This document shows positions 8,912 to 18,106 of a DNA stretch of 64,000 bases, piece after piece. Position 1 is the first letter of the stretch; the number at the start of each line of letters is the position of its first letter. The stretch is from assembly GCA_022563885.1 (NCBI GenBank), contig JADFMM010000001.1, forward strand, positions 1 to 64,000, read 5' to 3'. Made by a program: the position numbers and the translations under genes. The notes below the pieces were generated by a model that saw only the letters and a program-made list of their open reading frames with translations, was not told where the DNA came from and did not search any database. Source of the stretch: Planctomycetota bacterium (lineage in GTDB: Bacteria > Planctomycetota > Phycisphaerae > Sedimentisphaerales > Anaerobacaceae).

Positions 8912-9100
8912 GGTGCGCGCCTCCCCGCCGTCTGGGCCGAGCGCGTCGGCGTCGATCGCCCATAAGGCTCTGTCTGAAAACTCGAATAGATTGCCTTCAT
9001 GGGCAAATGTCTTTCAAGAACAATTGCGAGTTACAACACAGATACTGTCAATACCCGGAGAGGGTTCTCTTCCGCTGTGAGAACGCCACCCGCGGGTTGA

Positions 9101-10537
9101 TTACAACGCGGCTTGAGCCTCTTGCGTCACCTGGTACGCGCGCGCGCGGAAGAGGAAGTCGATGATGCTGCCTTCGTGGGGCTGTAACCAGTTCAGTTTG
9201 CTGGTGGGAATGGGGCCGATGTTCAGGCGATCGATGTGGCTGGCGGCGGTGAGGTCGCCGATCAGTTTCTCGTTGTTCGTGATGCCGGTGCAGACCAGAG
9301 TCGGGCCGATCTTGGCGACCAGTTGGTCTTCGGGGCATTCGACAACCGTCGAGAAGGGGAACATGTATTCTTTGTTCGCAATCTCGCGTTCCGGGGAATC
9401 GCAGTGCACCACCATCGGTCGCAAGTACGAGCAGCGTTCTTGCTCGACCAAGCGCGGCCCGAATTGTTCTGTCATGTCGGTGACGCCGTCTTCCTTCAAA
9501 TCGGCTTCGATCATCAACCACACCGCCTTGCCCATGCCGGGAACGGTGAAGGCTGCCAGACCGGCTTGGGGATCTGTCGGCGGTTTGACCTCGATCGGGC
9601 CAATCTTATCGGCGATGGCCCGCGCGATCTCCTTGGTATGTCGCGAAGCCCAAACGCCCGAGCAATTGATGCAACCACGGCCACTGTTGATGGTGATGCT
9701 CTCGACCATCAAGTCCAGGTACTTCTCCCAGTCATCGACGACGTCGTCGGCCAACAGGATCTTCGCAAAGCCGGGACCGTGGGCTTGGACGCGTGGGTTG
9801 CCTCGGTACTGCTCGACGGTAGCCGTTCCGCCGAAGATCATCGCCCGCTCGGAAGCCGCCAAGACCGCGGCGCCGGCTTCCGGGCCGCCCGGGTACAAGG
9901 CGAAGACCTCCTTCGGGATGCCGGCTTCCGTGAAGGCCGCCATCATGCGGTAGGGAGTCCACGGTTCCTGTGGACCGGGTTTCAAGACCAGACCCATCTG
10001 CAGGGGAATCGCGGGCAACCACAAGGTGTGAACGCCCGGCGAATTGGAGGGCAAAACCGCGCTCAGTACGGATGTCTGCGCTTGATAGCTCACGACGACG
10101 CCCCGATGCTCGATCCCGTAACCGCGTGTCAGGATATTGAGATCCAAACCGCGGGTCAGGCAGTCCAGGATCTTCTGCATGTTACGCAACACGAACGAAT
10201 TTTTGGCCATGTTCTGCCGGCACATGTGCTCCGGCAGTCCTGTGCTGGCGGACTGCTGATGAGCGAACTGATCGGGGCTTTGGCTGCCGTCGCCGATGGG
10301 CAGCGACTCGTTCTCGTAAAGATCGGCGGCCTTTTTCAATAGTTCGATGATCTCGGTGCAGGGAATGTCTCGCAGAATCTGACGCGCCTTCTTGGCTTGC
10401 CGCATGTCGCGCGCTATGATGCCCCCGTTGGCTTGACTCACCTTGGCAATCGGTTCACCGGTCGAAAAATGGAGAACCTCGTCGACCTCCAAGGATTCAT
10501 AGGGCTTGCCCCAGCGGATGACAGGAATATTGAGCAC
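9101..10537 (-). CDS. Aldehyde dehydrogenase-family protein, possibly an acyl-CoA/acyl-ester reductase
   Basis: About 478 residues. I start it at the GTG at 10537 (reading LNIPVIRWGKPYESLEVDEV) because an AGGGAGAC ribosome site lies just upstream; the longer open frame has no such support. The ALDH-type active-site cysteine region is SITINSGRGCINCSGVWAS, and the Rossmann part includes ALYPGGPEAGAAVLAASERA. The C-terminal half has FPFSTVVECPEDQLVAKIGP. It follows an adenylating enzyme in the same direction, 67 bp apart, which recalls LuxE/LuxC-type carboxylic acid reduction. Whether it is oxidising or reducing cannot be told. Confidence 0.75.
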   Translation of the reverse strand: MLNIPVIRWGKPYESLEVDEVLHFSTGEPIAKVSQANGGIIARDMRQAKKARQILRDIPCTEIIELLKKAADLYENESLPIGDGSQSPDQFAHQQSASTGLPEHMCRQNMAKNSFVLRNMQKILDCLTRGLDLNILTRGYGIEHRGVVVSYQAQTSVLSAVLPSNSPGVHTLWLPAIPLQMGLVLKPGPQEPWTPYRMMAAFTEAGIPKEVFALYPGGPEAGAAVLAASERAMIFGGTATVEQYRGNPRVQAHGPGFAKILLADDVVDDWEKYLDLMVESITINSGRGCINCSGVWASRHTKEIARAIADKIGPIEVKPPTDPQAGLAAFTVPGMGKAVWLMIEADLKEDGVTDMTEQFGPRLVEQERCSYLRPMVVHCDSPEREIANKEYMFPFSTVVECPEDQLVAKIGPTLVCTGITNNEKLIGDLTAASHIDRLNIGPIPTSKLNWLQPHEGSIIDFLFRARAYQVTQEAQAAL

Positions 10538-10604
10538 GGTTGTAGTCTCCCTAATTGGGGTGAGAGTTGGACTCGACATGAGTAGCAATCTTCGCGCCCA
10601 CTGT

Positions 10605-11735
10605 CTAGTAGACGCCCACTGTGGTCTGCGCAGCGAAGCCGTGGAAGGGTCGTACACCGCTGACGCCATCCCACGGATAGGTCTCGAACGGTCGCTCGCG
10701 TTCGCCCTCATCGCGTTCCAAGAAGCCGGGAACGAAGAATTCCTTGGTGAGTGTCGTCAGCTTGACTCGCCCTGTTTCGCCGTAGCCGACGGCTTGCTGA
10801 TCGTCATCAAAGCCGACCACTTCAATGACCGCGCGGGGTTGTGGGGCGTAATAAGTGATCTTGTAATCGTCCGCGGCGGTAACCGGCTTGCTGCACGCCA
10901 GGCCCATCAGCGTGTTGCCATAGGTCGGGGTCATATAGATGCCGCTCACGTCGGGTGGACCGCCGAAATACTCTTCGATGCAGAACCGCGTCCACTGCGG
11001 TGTGAACTCTGTTCCACCCGAGAAGATGCCGGTGATCCCGGTGTCCGGGAAACTTTTGCCTTGCTCTTCGAGGGCATTGCAGAGGCCTTCCAACAGTTTG
11101 GGCGTGGCGAACAGGCACTTGATGTCATGCCCGGCGGTAAGGATCGTTAGCGCCTGATCGATGCAATGCTTCTTGTACGCCTCGAGGTGTTCCATCCAGC
11201 CCTTCTTGATCAGCTTAACAACCCAGCGTGGATCGAGATCGACACAGAAATTGATGCCACCGCGAAACTGGGCCAGGTGTTCAACGGCCAGCCGCAGTCG
11301 CCGCGGCCCCGAAGGCCCGAGCATCAGCCAGTTCGCGCCCCTGGGGAAGTACTGGTCGGGGAGCGTGTCGCTGAACAGTTCATAATCCGTCCAATGATCT
11401 TCGATCACCATGCGGCTCTTGGGAATTCCCGTGGTACCACCGGTCTCGAATACATAGACCGGCTTGCCTTCGAAGCCCTTGGGCACCCAACGACTCATCG
11501 GCCCCCCCCGGAGCCAGTCGTCTTCGAACGGCGGGAACTTCTTCATGTCGTGGTAACACTTGACCTCGGTCAGCGGATCAAAGCTCAGCTCCGACCGCTT
11601 TTGCAGCCAGAACGGGCTTCCCGTCGACTCGTGGAAGTGCCACTGGACAATCTCGTGGGTGTGGGCGTCGAGCGATGCTTGCGCTTCCTTTTCCCGGGCC
11701 TCTAGACTGGCGGCCGACGATTCGGCTGTGCTCAT
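10605..11735 (-). CDS. LuxE/PaaK-like adenylate-forming enzyme
   Basis: A 376-residue protein of the LuxE/PaaK type. The adenylation motif is YVFETGGTTGIPKSRMVIED, followed by GITGIFSGGTEFTPQWTRFC and TPTYGNTLMGLACSKPV, and a late GYGETGRVKLTTLTKEFFVP. The usual C-terminal lid domain of PaaK is short or absent, as in LuxE. It probably activates a carboxylic acid and passes it to the neighbouring aldehyde dehydrogenase. The substrate may be a fatty or aryl acid; the nearby chorismate-lyase-like gene makes aryl worth testing. Confidence 0.75.
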   Translation of the reverse strand: MSTAESSAASLEAREKEAQASLDAHTHEIVQWHFHESTGSPFWLQKRSELSFDPLTEVKCYHDMKKFPPFEDDWLRGGPMSRWVPKGFEGKPVYVFETGGTTGIPKSRMVIEDHWTDYELFSDTLPDQYFPRGANWLMLGPSGPRRLRLAVEHLAQFRGGINFCVDLDPRWVVKLIKKGWMEHLEAYKKHCIDQALTILTAGHDIKCLFATPKLLEGLCNALEEQGKSFPDTGITGIFSGGTEFTPQWTRFCIEEYFGGPPDVSGIYMTPTYGNTLMGLACSKPVTAADDYKITYYAPQPRAVIEVVGFDDDQQAVGYGETGRVKLTTLTKEFFVPGFLERDEGERERPFETYPWDGVSGVRPFHGFAAQTTVGVY

Positions 11736-11999
11736 TCAGAATTCCTCAGTTGTGCATCAAACAACGGATAGAAGATTACGGATACGCAATATGATTTTAC
11801 GACCATAGATTAAGCTTATACCCCCGAGGGAAAGACAGATCAATGGGAAAACAGCCCTGGGGCCGTTGCACGTGCGGGTCGCACCCGGTCCACTTGAGCC
11901 TACAGACCGTGAAGAAAGCTGTAGATGGGGGTGGGTCTGTGGGTCAATGGGTCAATGGGTCGATATGGGGAGTATCAGCCCTCTCCCCCTCCATTCTAA
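11736..11999. repeat. Intergenic region with short tandem repeat GGGTCAAT
   Basis: The interval between the ligase start and the end of the YgfZ-TPR gene carries no gene. At about 11941-11964 an 8-bp unit is repeated, GGGTCAAT twice then GGGTCGAT. It must include the promoter of the ligase-dehydrogenase pair, but no clear -35/-10 pair stands out. Confidence 0.4.
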
Positions 12000-13709
12000 C
12001 TATTCGCTTCTCAGTTCTTTCAATTCTTCCTCCATGGAATTTTTGGGCATTAGGTCGCCTTTGGCCCCGGCAATGGATATGCCTTTTTTCAGAATGGCCA
12101 TGGCCTCATCTGAATGGTTGTTTTTTTTGAGCGCTGATCCTAGCAGGGCATAGGCAGCGGAATACTGTTCATTATTGTTTATAACCATTTTCAGGGCCTG
12201 GATAGAGTCTTCATATTTCCCTGTCTCTAAATACAATTGTCCAAGTCCAAAATTTGCGACCTCATCTTCCGCATCCATTTCGAGAACCTGCTTGAAAATA
12301 TTCAAGCGCCGCTCTTGATCGGCAATCTTCTCTTTCTCCTGGCTGTCTTGATCTGTTTTTTGTTTATGACCTTTGGCCGCAAGTGTCCATCCAATGGCGG
12401 TGGCCTTGGCTTGTTCTTCTTCCGCTTTTTCTTTCCAGCCTTTTAACATATACAGACGGGACAGGTTTGTTCGGGCCATCACTGCCTTGGGGTCTAGGTA
12501 AGCAAACTTCTTATTGAGGACAATGGCTCCGTCAATATTGCCGGTTTTTTCTAAGACTACGCTCAGGGCCTCATGGGCATCTGAGTCATAAGAATTAATG
12601 GCAATGGCCTTTTCAAAATGTTCTTGAGCCGCGGGGTAATCATTGCCATGGTAAAGGTTCATGCCTGCTGTATATTCCTCTTTGGCTTTTTCCGTGATTC
12701 CCGGTGGCACATAAAATGGAGGTCGGCAAACGGTAGCCTTTAATTTTTGATCGCCAACTTGTATTTCAATTTCATTTTCCTGGGATTGTAGGTTGCGGTT
12801 TAAATAAGCGAAATAAATTGAAGCATTAAGTGTAGGGGACCATACTCCGCTTTTAATAGGACCGCTGGTCTTTCCATTGAATTGTATGCTTTCTCCAGGT
12901 GGAATGTTGACCTGATCTTTAATTTTCAGTCCCATTAGTTTTTTCTGAAGCTGGCCCCTGCTTTTGGTTCGAGCCACGATCTCCTGTCCGGGAAAACACC
13001 CTTTATCCAAATCGACTATTTCTTCATCTAAGCCGATTTCCAATAGCATAGTGGTCTCATCCATGTCTTTGCCGTAGACGGGAATTCCTGATTCCGTTCG
13101 AAGGACGTTTAAGACTTCCAGGCTGCAGGGATGCGCATGAGGGGGGAGGGACTGATTGGTAAGGCAATTTATCAAATCTTCTTCTTGGGCAATATCACAG
13201 AGGAGTAGATAGCCTGCTTCTCCAGTGAAAGAGCGCTGAACGATTTTGGTTTCCACATTCTGAATTTGGCCTGTTATAAGTCCGTTTACCCCCAAGGATT
13301 CTAACGCGGTTTGGGAGCTTAGCCTGACTTCAAGGCAGTCTAAGGAAGAGGGGCCCTGAACGGCCAAAATGGCTGTTTGTCCGGAAATATCTTTAAAACT
13401 AATGTCTTCATTAAAATGAAATTGATTGAATAGTTTTAAAATTTGGGGCAGCTGAGATTTTTCGGAGACAATGATGTGTTTTTGGTCTTCACGATAAAGC
13501 CAGAATTCAGCCTTGATATAGGACTTTGGGGTTAGGAAGGCATTATGCTGGCCTTGCCCTGGATCAAGGGCATTGACATCATTGCAGGTAAGGGCTTGCA
13601 GAAAGGAGACACGATCTTGACCTTCTAGGGCAAGAAGTCCATGGGTTTCGGAGAGATTGAATAAAGCGCCTTTGGAACGCGCTAGAGAAACTGCTTCTGA
13701 TATATCCAT
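12000..13709 (-). CDS. YgfZ/GcvT-like folate-binding protein fused to TPR repeats
   Basis: A 569-residue protein. Residues 1 to about 330 are a YgfZ-type tRNA-modifying-GTPase-like/GcvT-fold domain with the family signature DKGCFPGQEIVARTKSRGQL. YgfZ helps the synthesis or repair of some Fe-S enzymes and uses tetrahydrofolate. From about residue 345 the protein continues as tetratricopeptide repeats (AAQEHFEKAIAINSYDSDAH, AVMARTNLSRLYMLKGWKEK, DEVANFGLGQLYLETGKYED). The fusion is unusual; YgfZ proteins normally end near 330 residues. It directly abuts the A-type carrier gene with no gap. The DNA is clearly AT-richer than its flanks, suggesting transfer. Confidence 0.85.
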   Translation of the reverse strand: MDISEAVSLARSKGALFNLSETHGLLALEGQDRVSFLQALTCNDVNALDPGQGQHNAFLTPKSYIKAEFWLYREDQKHIIVSEKSQLPQILKLFNQFHFNEDISFKDISGQTAILAVQGPSSLDCLEVRLSSQTALESLGVNGLITGQIQNVETKIVQRSFTGEAGYLLLCDIAQEEDLINCLTNQSLPPHAHPCSLEVLNVLRTESGIPVYGKDMDETTMLLEIGLDEEIVDLDKGCFPGQEIVARTKSRGQLQKKLMGLKIKDQVNIPPGESIQFNGKTSGPIKSGVWSPTLNASIYFAYLNRNLQSQENEIEIQVGDQKLKATVCRPPFYVPPGITEKAKEEYTAGMNLYHGNDYPAAQEHFEKAIAINSYDSDAHEALSVVLEKTGNIDGAIVLNKKFAYLDPKAVMARTNLSRLYMLKGWKEKAEEEQAKATAIGWTLAAKGHKQKTDQDSQEKEKIADQERRLNIFKQVLEMDAEDEVANFGLGQLYLETGKYEDSIQALKMVINNNEQYSAAYALLGSALKKNNHSDEAMAILKKGISIAGAKGDLMPKNSMEEELKELRSE

Positions 13710-14051
13710 TCAAACTGAAAAAGATTCCCCACAACCACAGGTATTGGTGGCATTCGGATTATTGAATTTGAAACCATGATCTTTTAAACCGGCTTCGTAT
13801 TCCAGGACAACGTCTTTTAAATAAAGGCTGCTTTTCGGATCCACAAATACGTTGAATAATCCCTCTGTTTGAACCCGGTCATTTTCCTGTTGGGTCCCCA
13901 ATTCAAAGACATAGGATAATCCTGAGCAACCCCCGCCTTTGACGCCAATTCTGAGTCCAATATCGGGGCGGCCATCTTCTTTCACCATGCGGGCAATCTC
14001 TTGAGTTGCCGTTTCTGTGAGTGCCAATATTTTTGCCGTTTCAGTCTTCAT
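13710..14051 (-). CDS. A-type iron-sulfur cluster carrier (IscA/ErpA family)
   Basis: A 113-residue HesB-like protein with the three conserved cysteines: GVKGGGCSGLSYVF in the middle and TCGCGESFSV at the C-terminus. Family members carry [2Fe-2S] or [4Fe-4S] clusters to apo-enzymes. The gene is immediately followed by YgfZ-TPR, which also acts in Fe-S enzyme maturation, so the pair forms a small two-gene unit. Both share an AT-rich composition unlike the rest of the window. Confidence 0.9.
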   Translation of the reverse strand: MKTETAKILALTETATQEIARMVKEDGRPDIGLRIGVKGGGCSGLSYVFELGTQQENDRVQTEGLFNVFVDPKSSLYLKDVVLEYEAGLKDHGFKFNNPNATNTCGCGESFSV

Positions 14052-14385
14052 AATAAATAATCCTTAAACATGAGACTATACCTACATTACCTGAATGTCA
14101 GCCAAGGCCTCGACGCAAAACCGCCTGTCAGAGACCCAATTATCTGGTCTACTGTCAAAATGGGTACAAAGACCAAAACAAGCCCAACACGCTTTAATGT
14201 GGCGAAGGGACCGGACCAGTCTACCGGTCATTTCGGCTGATTAAGCCCGTTTCGCAACTTAAAATCTCCGGTAAAGTTGCTACAGTCTCTTAAAATAACG
14301 GTCTTCTTATACCTACTACCATATAAGAATGCTAAAATCAAGGTTTTTTAGACGCCTATTTCTACCTGGGAAAGACTCTATGCCC
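14052..14385. other. Intergenic region upstream of the Fe-S pair
   Basis: No gene is seen in these 334 bp. An inverted repeat GACCGG-N9-CCGGTC lies at 14209-14229, upstream of the A-type carrier, and could be an operator or part of a terminator. The adjacent sequence is AT-rich (for example 14285-14345), a plausible promoter region for the minus-strand Fe-S pair. Confidence 0.35.
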
Positions 14386-15813
14386 TCATTTCACGTTCTC
14401 ATTCGCAATCGCATACAGCTTTGACTTGGTGGCGATGTAGAGCACACCGTTGGCCGCCGTAGGCGTGGTATACACATTCTCGTCGAATTTCATGACGTTG
14501 ATGACCCTCTTGGTCCTGCCGTGGGCGAAGATGGTCAGGTCTCGGTTTTCGGCCCCGATGTAGACCTTGCCGTCGACCAGCATGGGAGAGCCCCATATGG
14601 CCGATTTGAGGTTGTGCGTCCAGATGGCCTTGCCGGTAGTGACATCCAGGCAGTAGAACTTGCCTTCCAAGTCAGCGATGTACAGCAGCCCATCCGCGAT
14701 GGCGACCGTGCTCAGGGTGCGACCGAAGTCGGCCCCGCCGCGATGCCACTTGCCATGGGTGGCGGTGACATCTCCCTTGCCCGCCGGGTCGATACAGTGC
14801 AGGTGACCGACCCCGGTGCCGTGTTCAGGATCCTGACCGACGCCCACATAGACCCTGCCGTCCACGAACACGGGCGTGGCGATGATATTGTTCTTGGTCC
14901 CGTAGCCACCGAGTTCCCAGACAGAGTCGGCGGGGTTGCAATTGAATTTCCAGATCAGTTTGCCCGTCTTGGCATCCAGCCCATACATCCAGCCATCGCC
15001 CCCGGGAAAGAATATCTGCATCCTGCCATTGACCGAGCCCGCCGAGCAGGAAGACCATTGGCCATGAAGGACCTGGCCGTGGACCACAAACTCCCAGGCC
15101 CACTCGCCGGAATTCTTGTTGAAAGCCACGACACTCGGTGAGGTCTGCGAGGGAATGCCAAGATGTCCCTCGTCGACACCGTTCCCGGTCACAAAATAGA
15201 GCAATTCCCCCAAAATCAGAGAGGAAGAGGTCGCAAGGTTGTGGGGGAAGACGCCCAGTTCTTCGATCATATCGTGACGCCATATAATATCGGCCTTTCC
15301 TTTGCCTTGGTAGGCCTCATCGGTCACGCCAAGATTCTTCTGGCCCAAGCCCTCCACGGTGACGCAGATGGCTTCGCATCGATTGTTGAGGTACCAGGCA
15401 CGATTGCCCTCCACTTCGACCGCGGAACAGATGCCCTGTAAGGGCCAGTCGTTGACGCGACCCGCCTTGAGCTTGTCGTGGACAGCCTGCCAGAGGAAGG
15501 ATCCGTCCGATTCCTTGAAACAGAGAATATTGCCCTTGTCCCCGTCGACGGCCTTGTCATACAGACCCGAATTGTTCGTCCCCACATAGATGCGCCCCCC
15601 GGCAACCACCGGATTGCCGTAGGCCAGCGAGCCCAGCGGCTTGACCCATTTGATGTTCTCACCCGTCTGGATGTTCCACTGAGTAGGCATGTTCTTTTCA
15701 GTGCTGTTGACCATGTTGCGTCCGAGACCTCCGCCCCAGTGGGGCCAGTCGGCCGCGAAGCTTGGCAGAGCGACGGTTAGTAAGAGTACGAGGCTGATCA
15801 TTCGTCTAAGCAT
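14386..15813 (-). CDS. Secreted PQQ-type beta-propeller protein (short)
   Basis: About 475 residues. The start MLRRMISLVLLL at 15813 is preceded by AGGAGAAG, 7 bp upstream. A cleavable signal peptide ends near LPSFA, followed by ADWPHWGGG, a motif common to secreted PQQ-like propellers. Several blades repeat the pattern of a strand, then GKLIWKF, GKFYCLDVTTGKAIW or SKLYAIANE. Such proteins are usually not quinoprotein dehydrogenases; no Ca/PQQ site can be seen. It is the last of three related genes in tandem and probably derives from duplication. The role is unknown; periplasmic or surface scaffolding is likely. Confidence 0.85.
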   Translation of the reverse strand: MLRRMISLVLLLTVALPSFAADWPHWGGGLGRNMVNSTEKNMPTQWNIQTGENIKWVKPLGSLAYGNPVVAGGRIYVGTNNSGLYDKAVDGDKGNILCFKESDGSFLWQAVHDKLKAGRVNDWPLQGICSAVEVEGNRAWYLNNRCEAICVTVEGLGQKNLGVTDEAYQGKGKADIIWRHDMIEELGVFPHNLATSSSLILGELLYFVTGNGVDEGHLGIPSQTSPSVVAFNKNSGEWAWEFVVHGQVLHGQWSSCSAGSVNGRMQIFFPGGDGWMYGLDAKTGKLIWKFNCNPADSVWELGGYGTKNNIIATPVFVDGRVYVGVGQDPEHGTGVGHLHCIDPAGKGDVTATHGKWHRGGADFGRTLSTVAIADGLLYIADLEGKFYCLDVTTGKAIWTHNLKSAIWGSPMLVDGKVYIGAENRDLTIFAHGRTKRVINVMKFDENVYTTPTAANGVLYIATKSKLYAIANENVK

Positions 15814-15875
15814 GAGTCTTCTCCTAGTATATGAGCACCCTGTCAACTGAAGGCATTCCAGTGCACATGAACGTG

Positions 15876-18095
15876 TTAGGGATTGGGCGTAATACTGACA
15901 TTGTCAAACAGGACCTCGGTCCCCTTGGACTTTTCGGTGATGGAGACGGCATAGGCGTAGAGGCCGGGACTGCCGGCGAGGTTGGGCGTCGCGTCCTCCA
16001 TCGTCAGGGTCCACGCCTGGGGCTCGTCCTCACCGCGGGCCCAGACCTTGGCGGCCACCTGAGCCTTGCCACGGACAATATCCACGCTCAGCTTGCTGGT
16101 ATACCAGGTGTCAGCCTTCCACGGGAACTCGATCTCCTTGACGATACGCGGGACGGCCGCCCAGGACACCAGGCGTAGCTTTCGGGTCCGCTCGGTGGTC
16201 CCGGTGAGGATCAGGAGGTAACGGCTGTTGATGAGTCCCATGTCGGGCAGAAATCGTCTTTTCTTGACCTTTCCCAACATATCCGACTGAACCGTGTAGC
16301 CGGCTTCGATGGGCGGCATCATATAGCAACGCAAGCGGGCAAAGGGCGGTGAGGGTCGATCTGCTGTCTTCAGCAGGACCTTTTCGCCCTCATGCTCGAC
16401 CACTTTGGCCTTGAGCGGGGAGGTGATCCAACCCGCCGGGGCGGCCCCGATGGCGATGTCGTCAAAGTTTTCAACATAGGGGAGTCGAGGGACAATCCTT
16501 ACCCGGGCCGCGGCCTTCATGTCACCTGAAGTCGCGGTGACCAACCCCGCCTGAATCCGCGTCCCCGCGGCCCGAAACCCGCCCCGGGGCCCCAGTTCGC
16601 CGGCCAGGCCGGCGCTCGTGAAGGAGGCCCTGACCCGACCCGTGGCCGTTCCCTTGGCATCGAAGCCCTGCGCGACGAAGGTGACCTCGTCACCCGGGGC
16701 CATGACCACTTCGGCAGGTTCTACGCGGATGGTCACAGCCTTACCGGCGACGATCTTGTCCGCGGGACCGAACACAGCATCTGTCCCCGGGGAGCGATAC
16801 CCCGGTCTCTTTTTGGAAATGCAGAAGGTTCGCGTCATGGTCGAGAGGATGACGCGTCCGTGGGCCACGGCCGCCGTGGCGTAGACCTCGTCCGGGGCGT
16901 CGCCGTCCCGGAAGAAGCGTTGCTTGCTCAGCAGGGAGCAACCCTCCCGATTCGCCTCGAGAATGGCCCAGCCTCCCGGTACGTCGCTGACGTAAATTTT
17001 GCCATCGGCCACGACCGGCGACCCTTTGGCCTCGTTACCGTAGTTAAAGTCCCAATAGACCTCGCCGGTGACGGCGTCCACACAAAATAGGTTGGCCGCG
17101 TTGTTGGCCACATAGATCAGGCCATCGTGCAGGGCCGGCGAACTGTATTGGCCGGTCAGGCCGTCTACCCGCCAGATCTCCGTGCCCCGGCGGGCGTCCA
17201 GGCAGACCAGTCGGCCCATGTTCCCGGTGTCAACGTTGGTTTCGCCTTGCACGGCATAGACGCGTCCCCTGTCGTAGACGACGGAACTCATGATCCCCAC
17301 CCTGCTGAAGGGAAAGCGCCAGAGCGTTTCGCCGGTGGTGGGTCGCATGGCGGCGATGCTGCCGTCGGCCAGACCGGTAAACATGACGCGGGCCCCATCC
17401 AGGGTCGTCGTCACCGGCACCGAGTAGGTCGTCACCAGGGGACGTTCGCCCGCCGGTGTCACCCACTTGATGACGCCCGTTCTCTTGTCCAAGCCATAGA
17501 AACGGTGCGCCCCGGGCCCGTGCGACCCCCAGCCGCTGGTCAGCGAGCTGATAATGACTTCGTCGCCTTCCAGGATAGGACTGATGGTCCGTCCGCCGTA
17601 GCCCGAGATGCGGCCCAGTTCCTCGGTGAGCGAGTGTTGCCAGATCACCTTGCCGTCCCTGTCGAAGCAGAAGAACATCCCCTGGACACCGTGAGCATAG
17701 ATATAGCCCGTGCCGGGATCGCCGGCGAGGTTGGTCCATCCGAGGCGGTGAAAGACCACGTCCGTGAGGAAGGCGTTGAAACGATGTTCCCATAAAGTGC
17801 GACCGGTATCCAAATCCAGCGCGATCACGCGTTCCTGCCGCGACTGGCCCTCTCCGGCCCGGGAGATCAAGTAGACTCTGCCGTTCATGATCAAGGGGGT
17901 GGAACGACACCCCACGGGGACCTGCCACATCAGGTTTTCGCCCTGCGGAGACCAGGTGGAGGGCAGGTCTGTTTCCGGAGAGGTGCCCAGTTGATTGGCA
18001 CCACGCCAGTGCGGCCAATCGGCCCAGAGCGTCCCCGCGCCCATCAGCACCAGCATGAGGCTCAAGCGTCCAAACCTGACCGTATGACTCATCAT
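15876..18095 (-). CDS. Secreted PQQ-type beta-propeller with C-terminal Ig-like and LamG-like region
   Basis: About 740 residues. The start is placed at MMSHTVRFGRL, after AAAGGAG. The signal peptide ends near GTLWA, followed by DWPHWRGANQLG. Residues to about 450 form the propeller (IALDLDTGRTLWEHRFN, FYGLDKRTGVIKW, LFCVDAVTGEVYWDF). A segment rich in beta-strands follows (TIRVEPAEVVMAPGDEVTFV), then a region of about 200 residues starting YVENFDDIAIGAAPAGW that resembles LamG/3-keto-disaccharide-hydrolase-like sugar-binding folds. This end may bind a polysaccharide (inference). Its 5' end lies just before the stop of the next propeller gene upstream. Confidence 0.8.
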   Translation of the reverse strand: MMSHTVRFGRLSLMLVLMGAGTLWADWPHWRGANQLGTSPETDLPSTWSPQGENLMWQVPVGCRSTPLIMNGRVYLISRAGEGQSRQERVIALDLDTGRTLWEHRFNAFLTDVVFHRLGWTNLAGDPGTGYIYAHGVQGMFFCFDRDGKVIWQHSLTEELGRISGYGGRTISPILEGDEVIISSLTSGWGSHGPGAHRFYGLDKRTGVIKWVTPAGERPLVTTYSVPVTTTLDGARVMFTGLADGSIAAMRPTTGETLWRFPFSRVGIMSSVVYDRGRVYAVQGETNVDTGNMGRLVCLDARRGTEIWRVDGLTGQYSSPALHDGLIYVANNAANLFCVDAVTGEVYWDFNYGNEAKGSPVVADGKIYVSDVPGGWAILEANREGCSLLSKQRFFRDGDAPDEVYATAAVAHGRVILSTMTRTFCISKKRPGYRSPGTDAVFGPADKIVAGKAVTIRVEPAEVVMAPGDEVTFVAQGFDAKGTATGRVRASFTSAGLAGELGPRGGFRAAGTRIQAGLVTATSGDMKAAARVRIVPRLPYVENFDDIAIGAAPAGWITSPLKAKVVEHEGEKVLLKTADRPSPPFARLRCYMMPPIEAGYTVQSDMLGKVKKRRFLPDMGLINSRYLLILTGTTERTRKLRLVSWAAVPRIVKEIEFPWKADTWYTSKLSVDIVRGKAQVAAKVWARGEDEPQAWTLTMEDATPNLAGSPGLYAYAVSITEKSKGTEVLFDNVSITPNP

Positions 18096-18106
18096 CTTCT
18101 GCTCCT

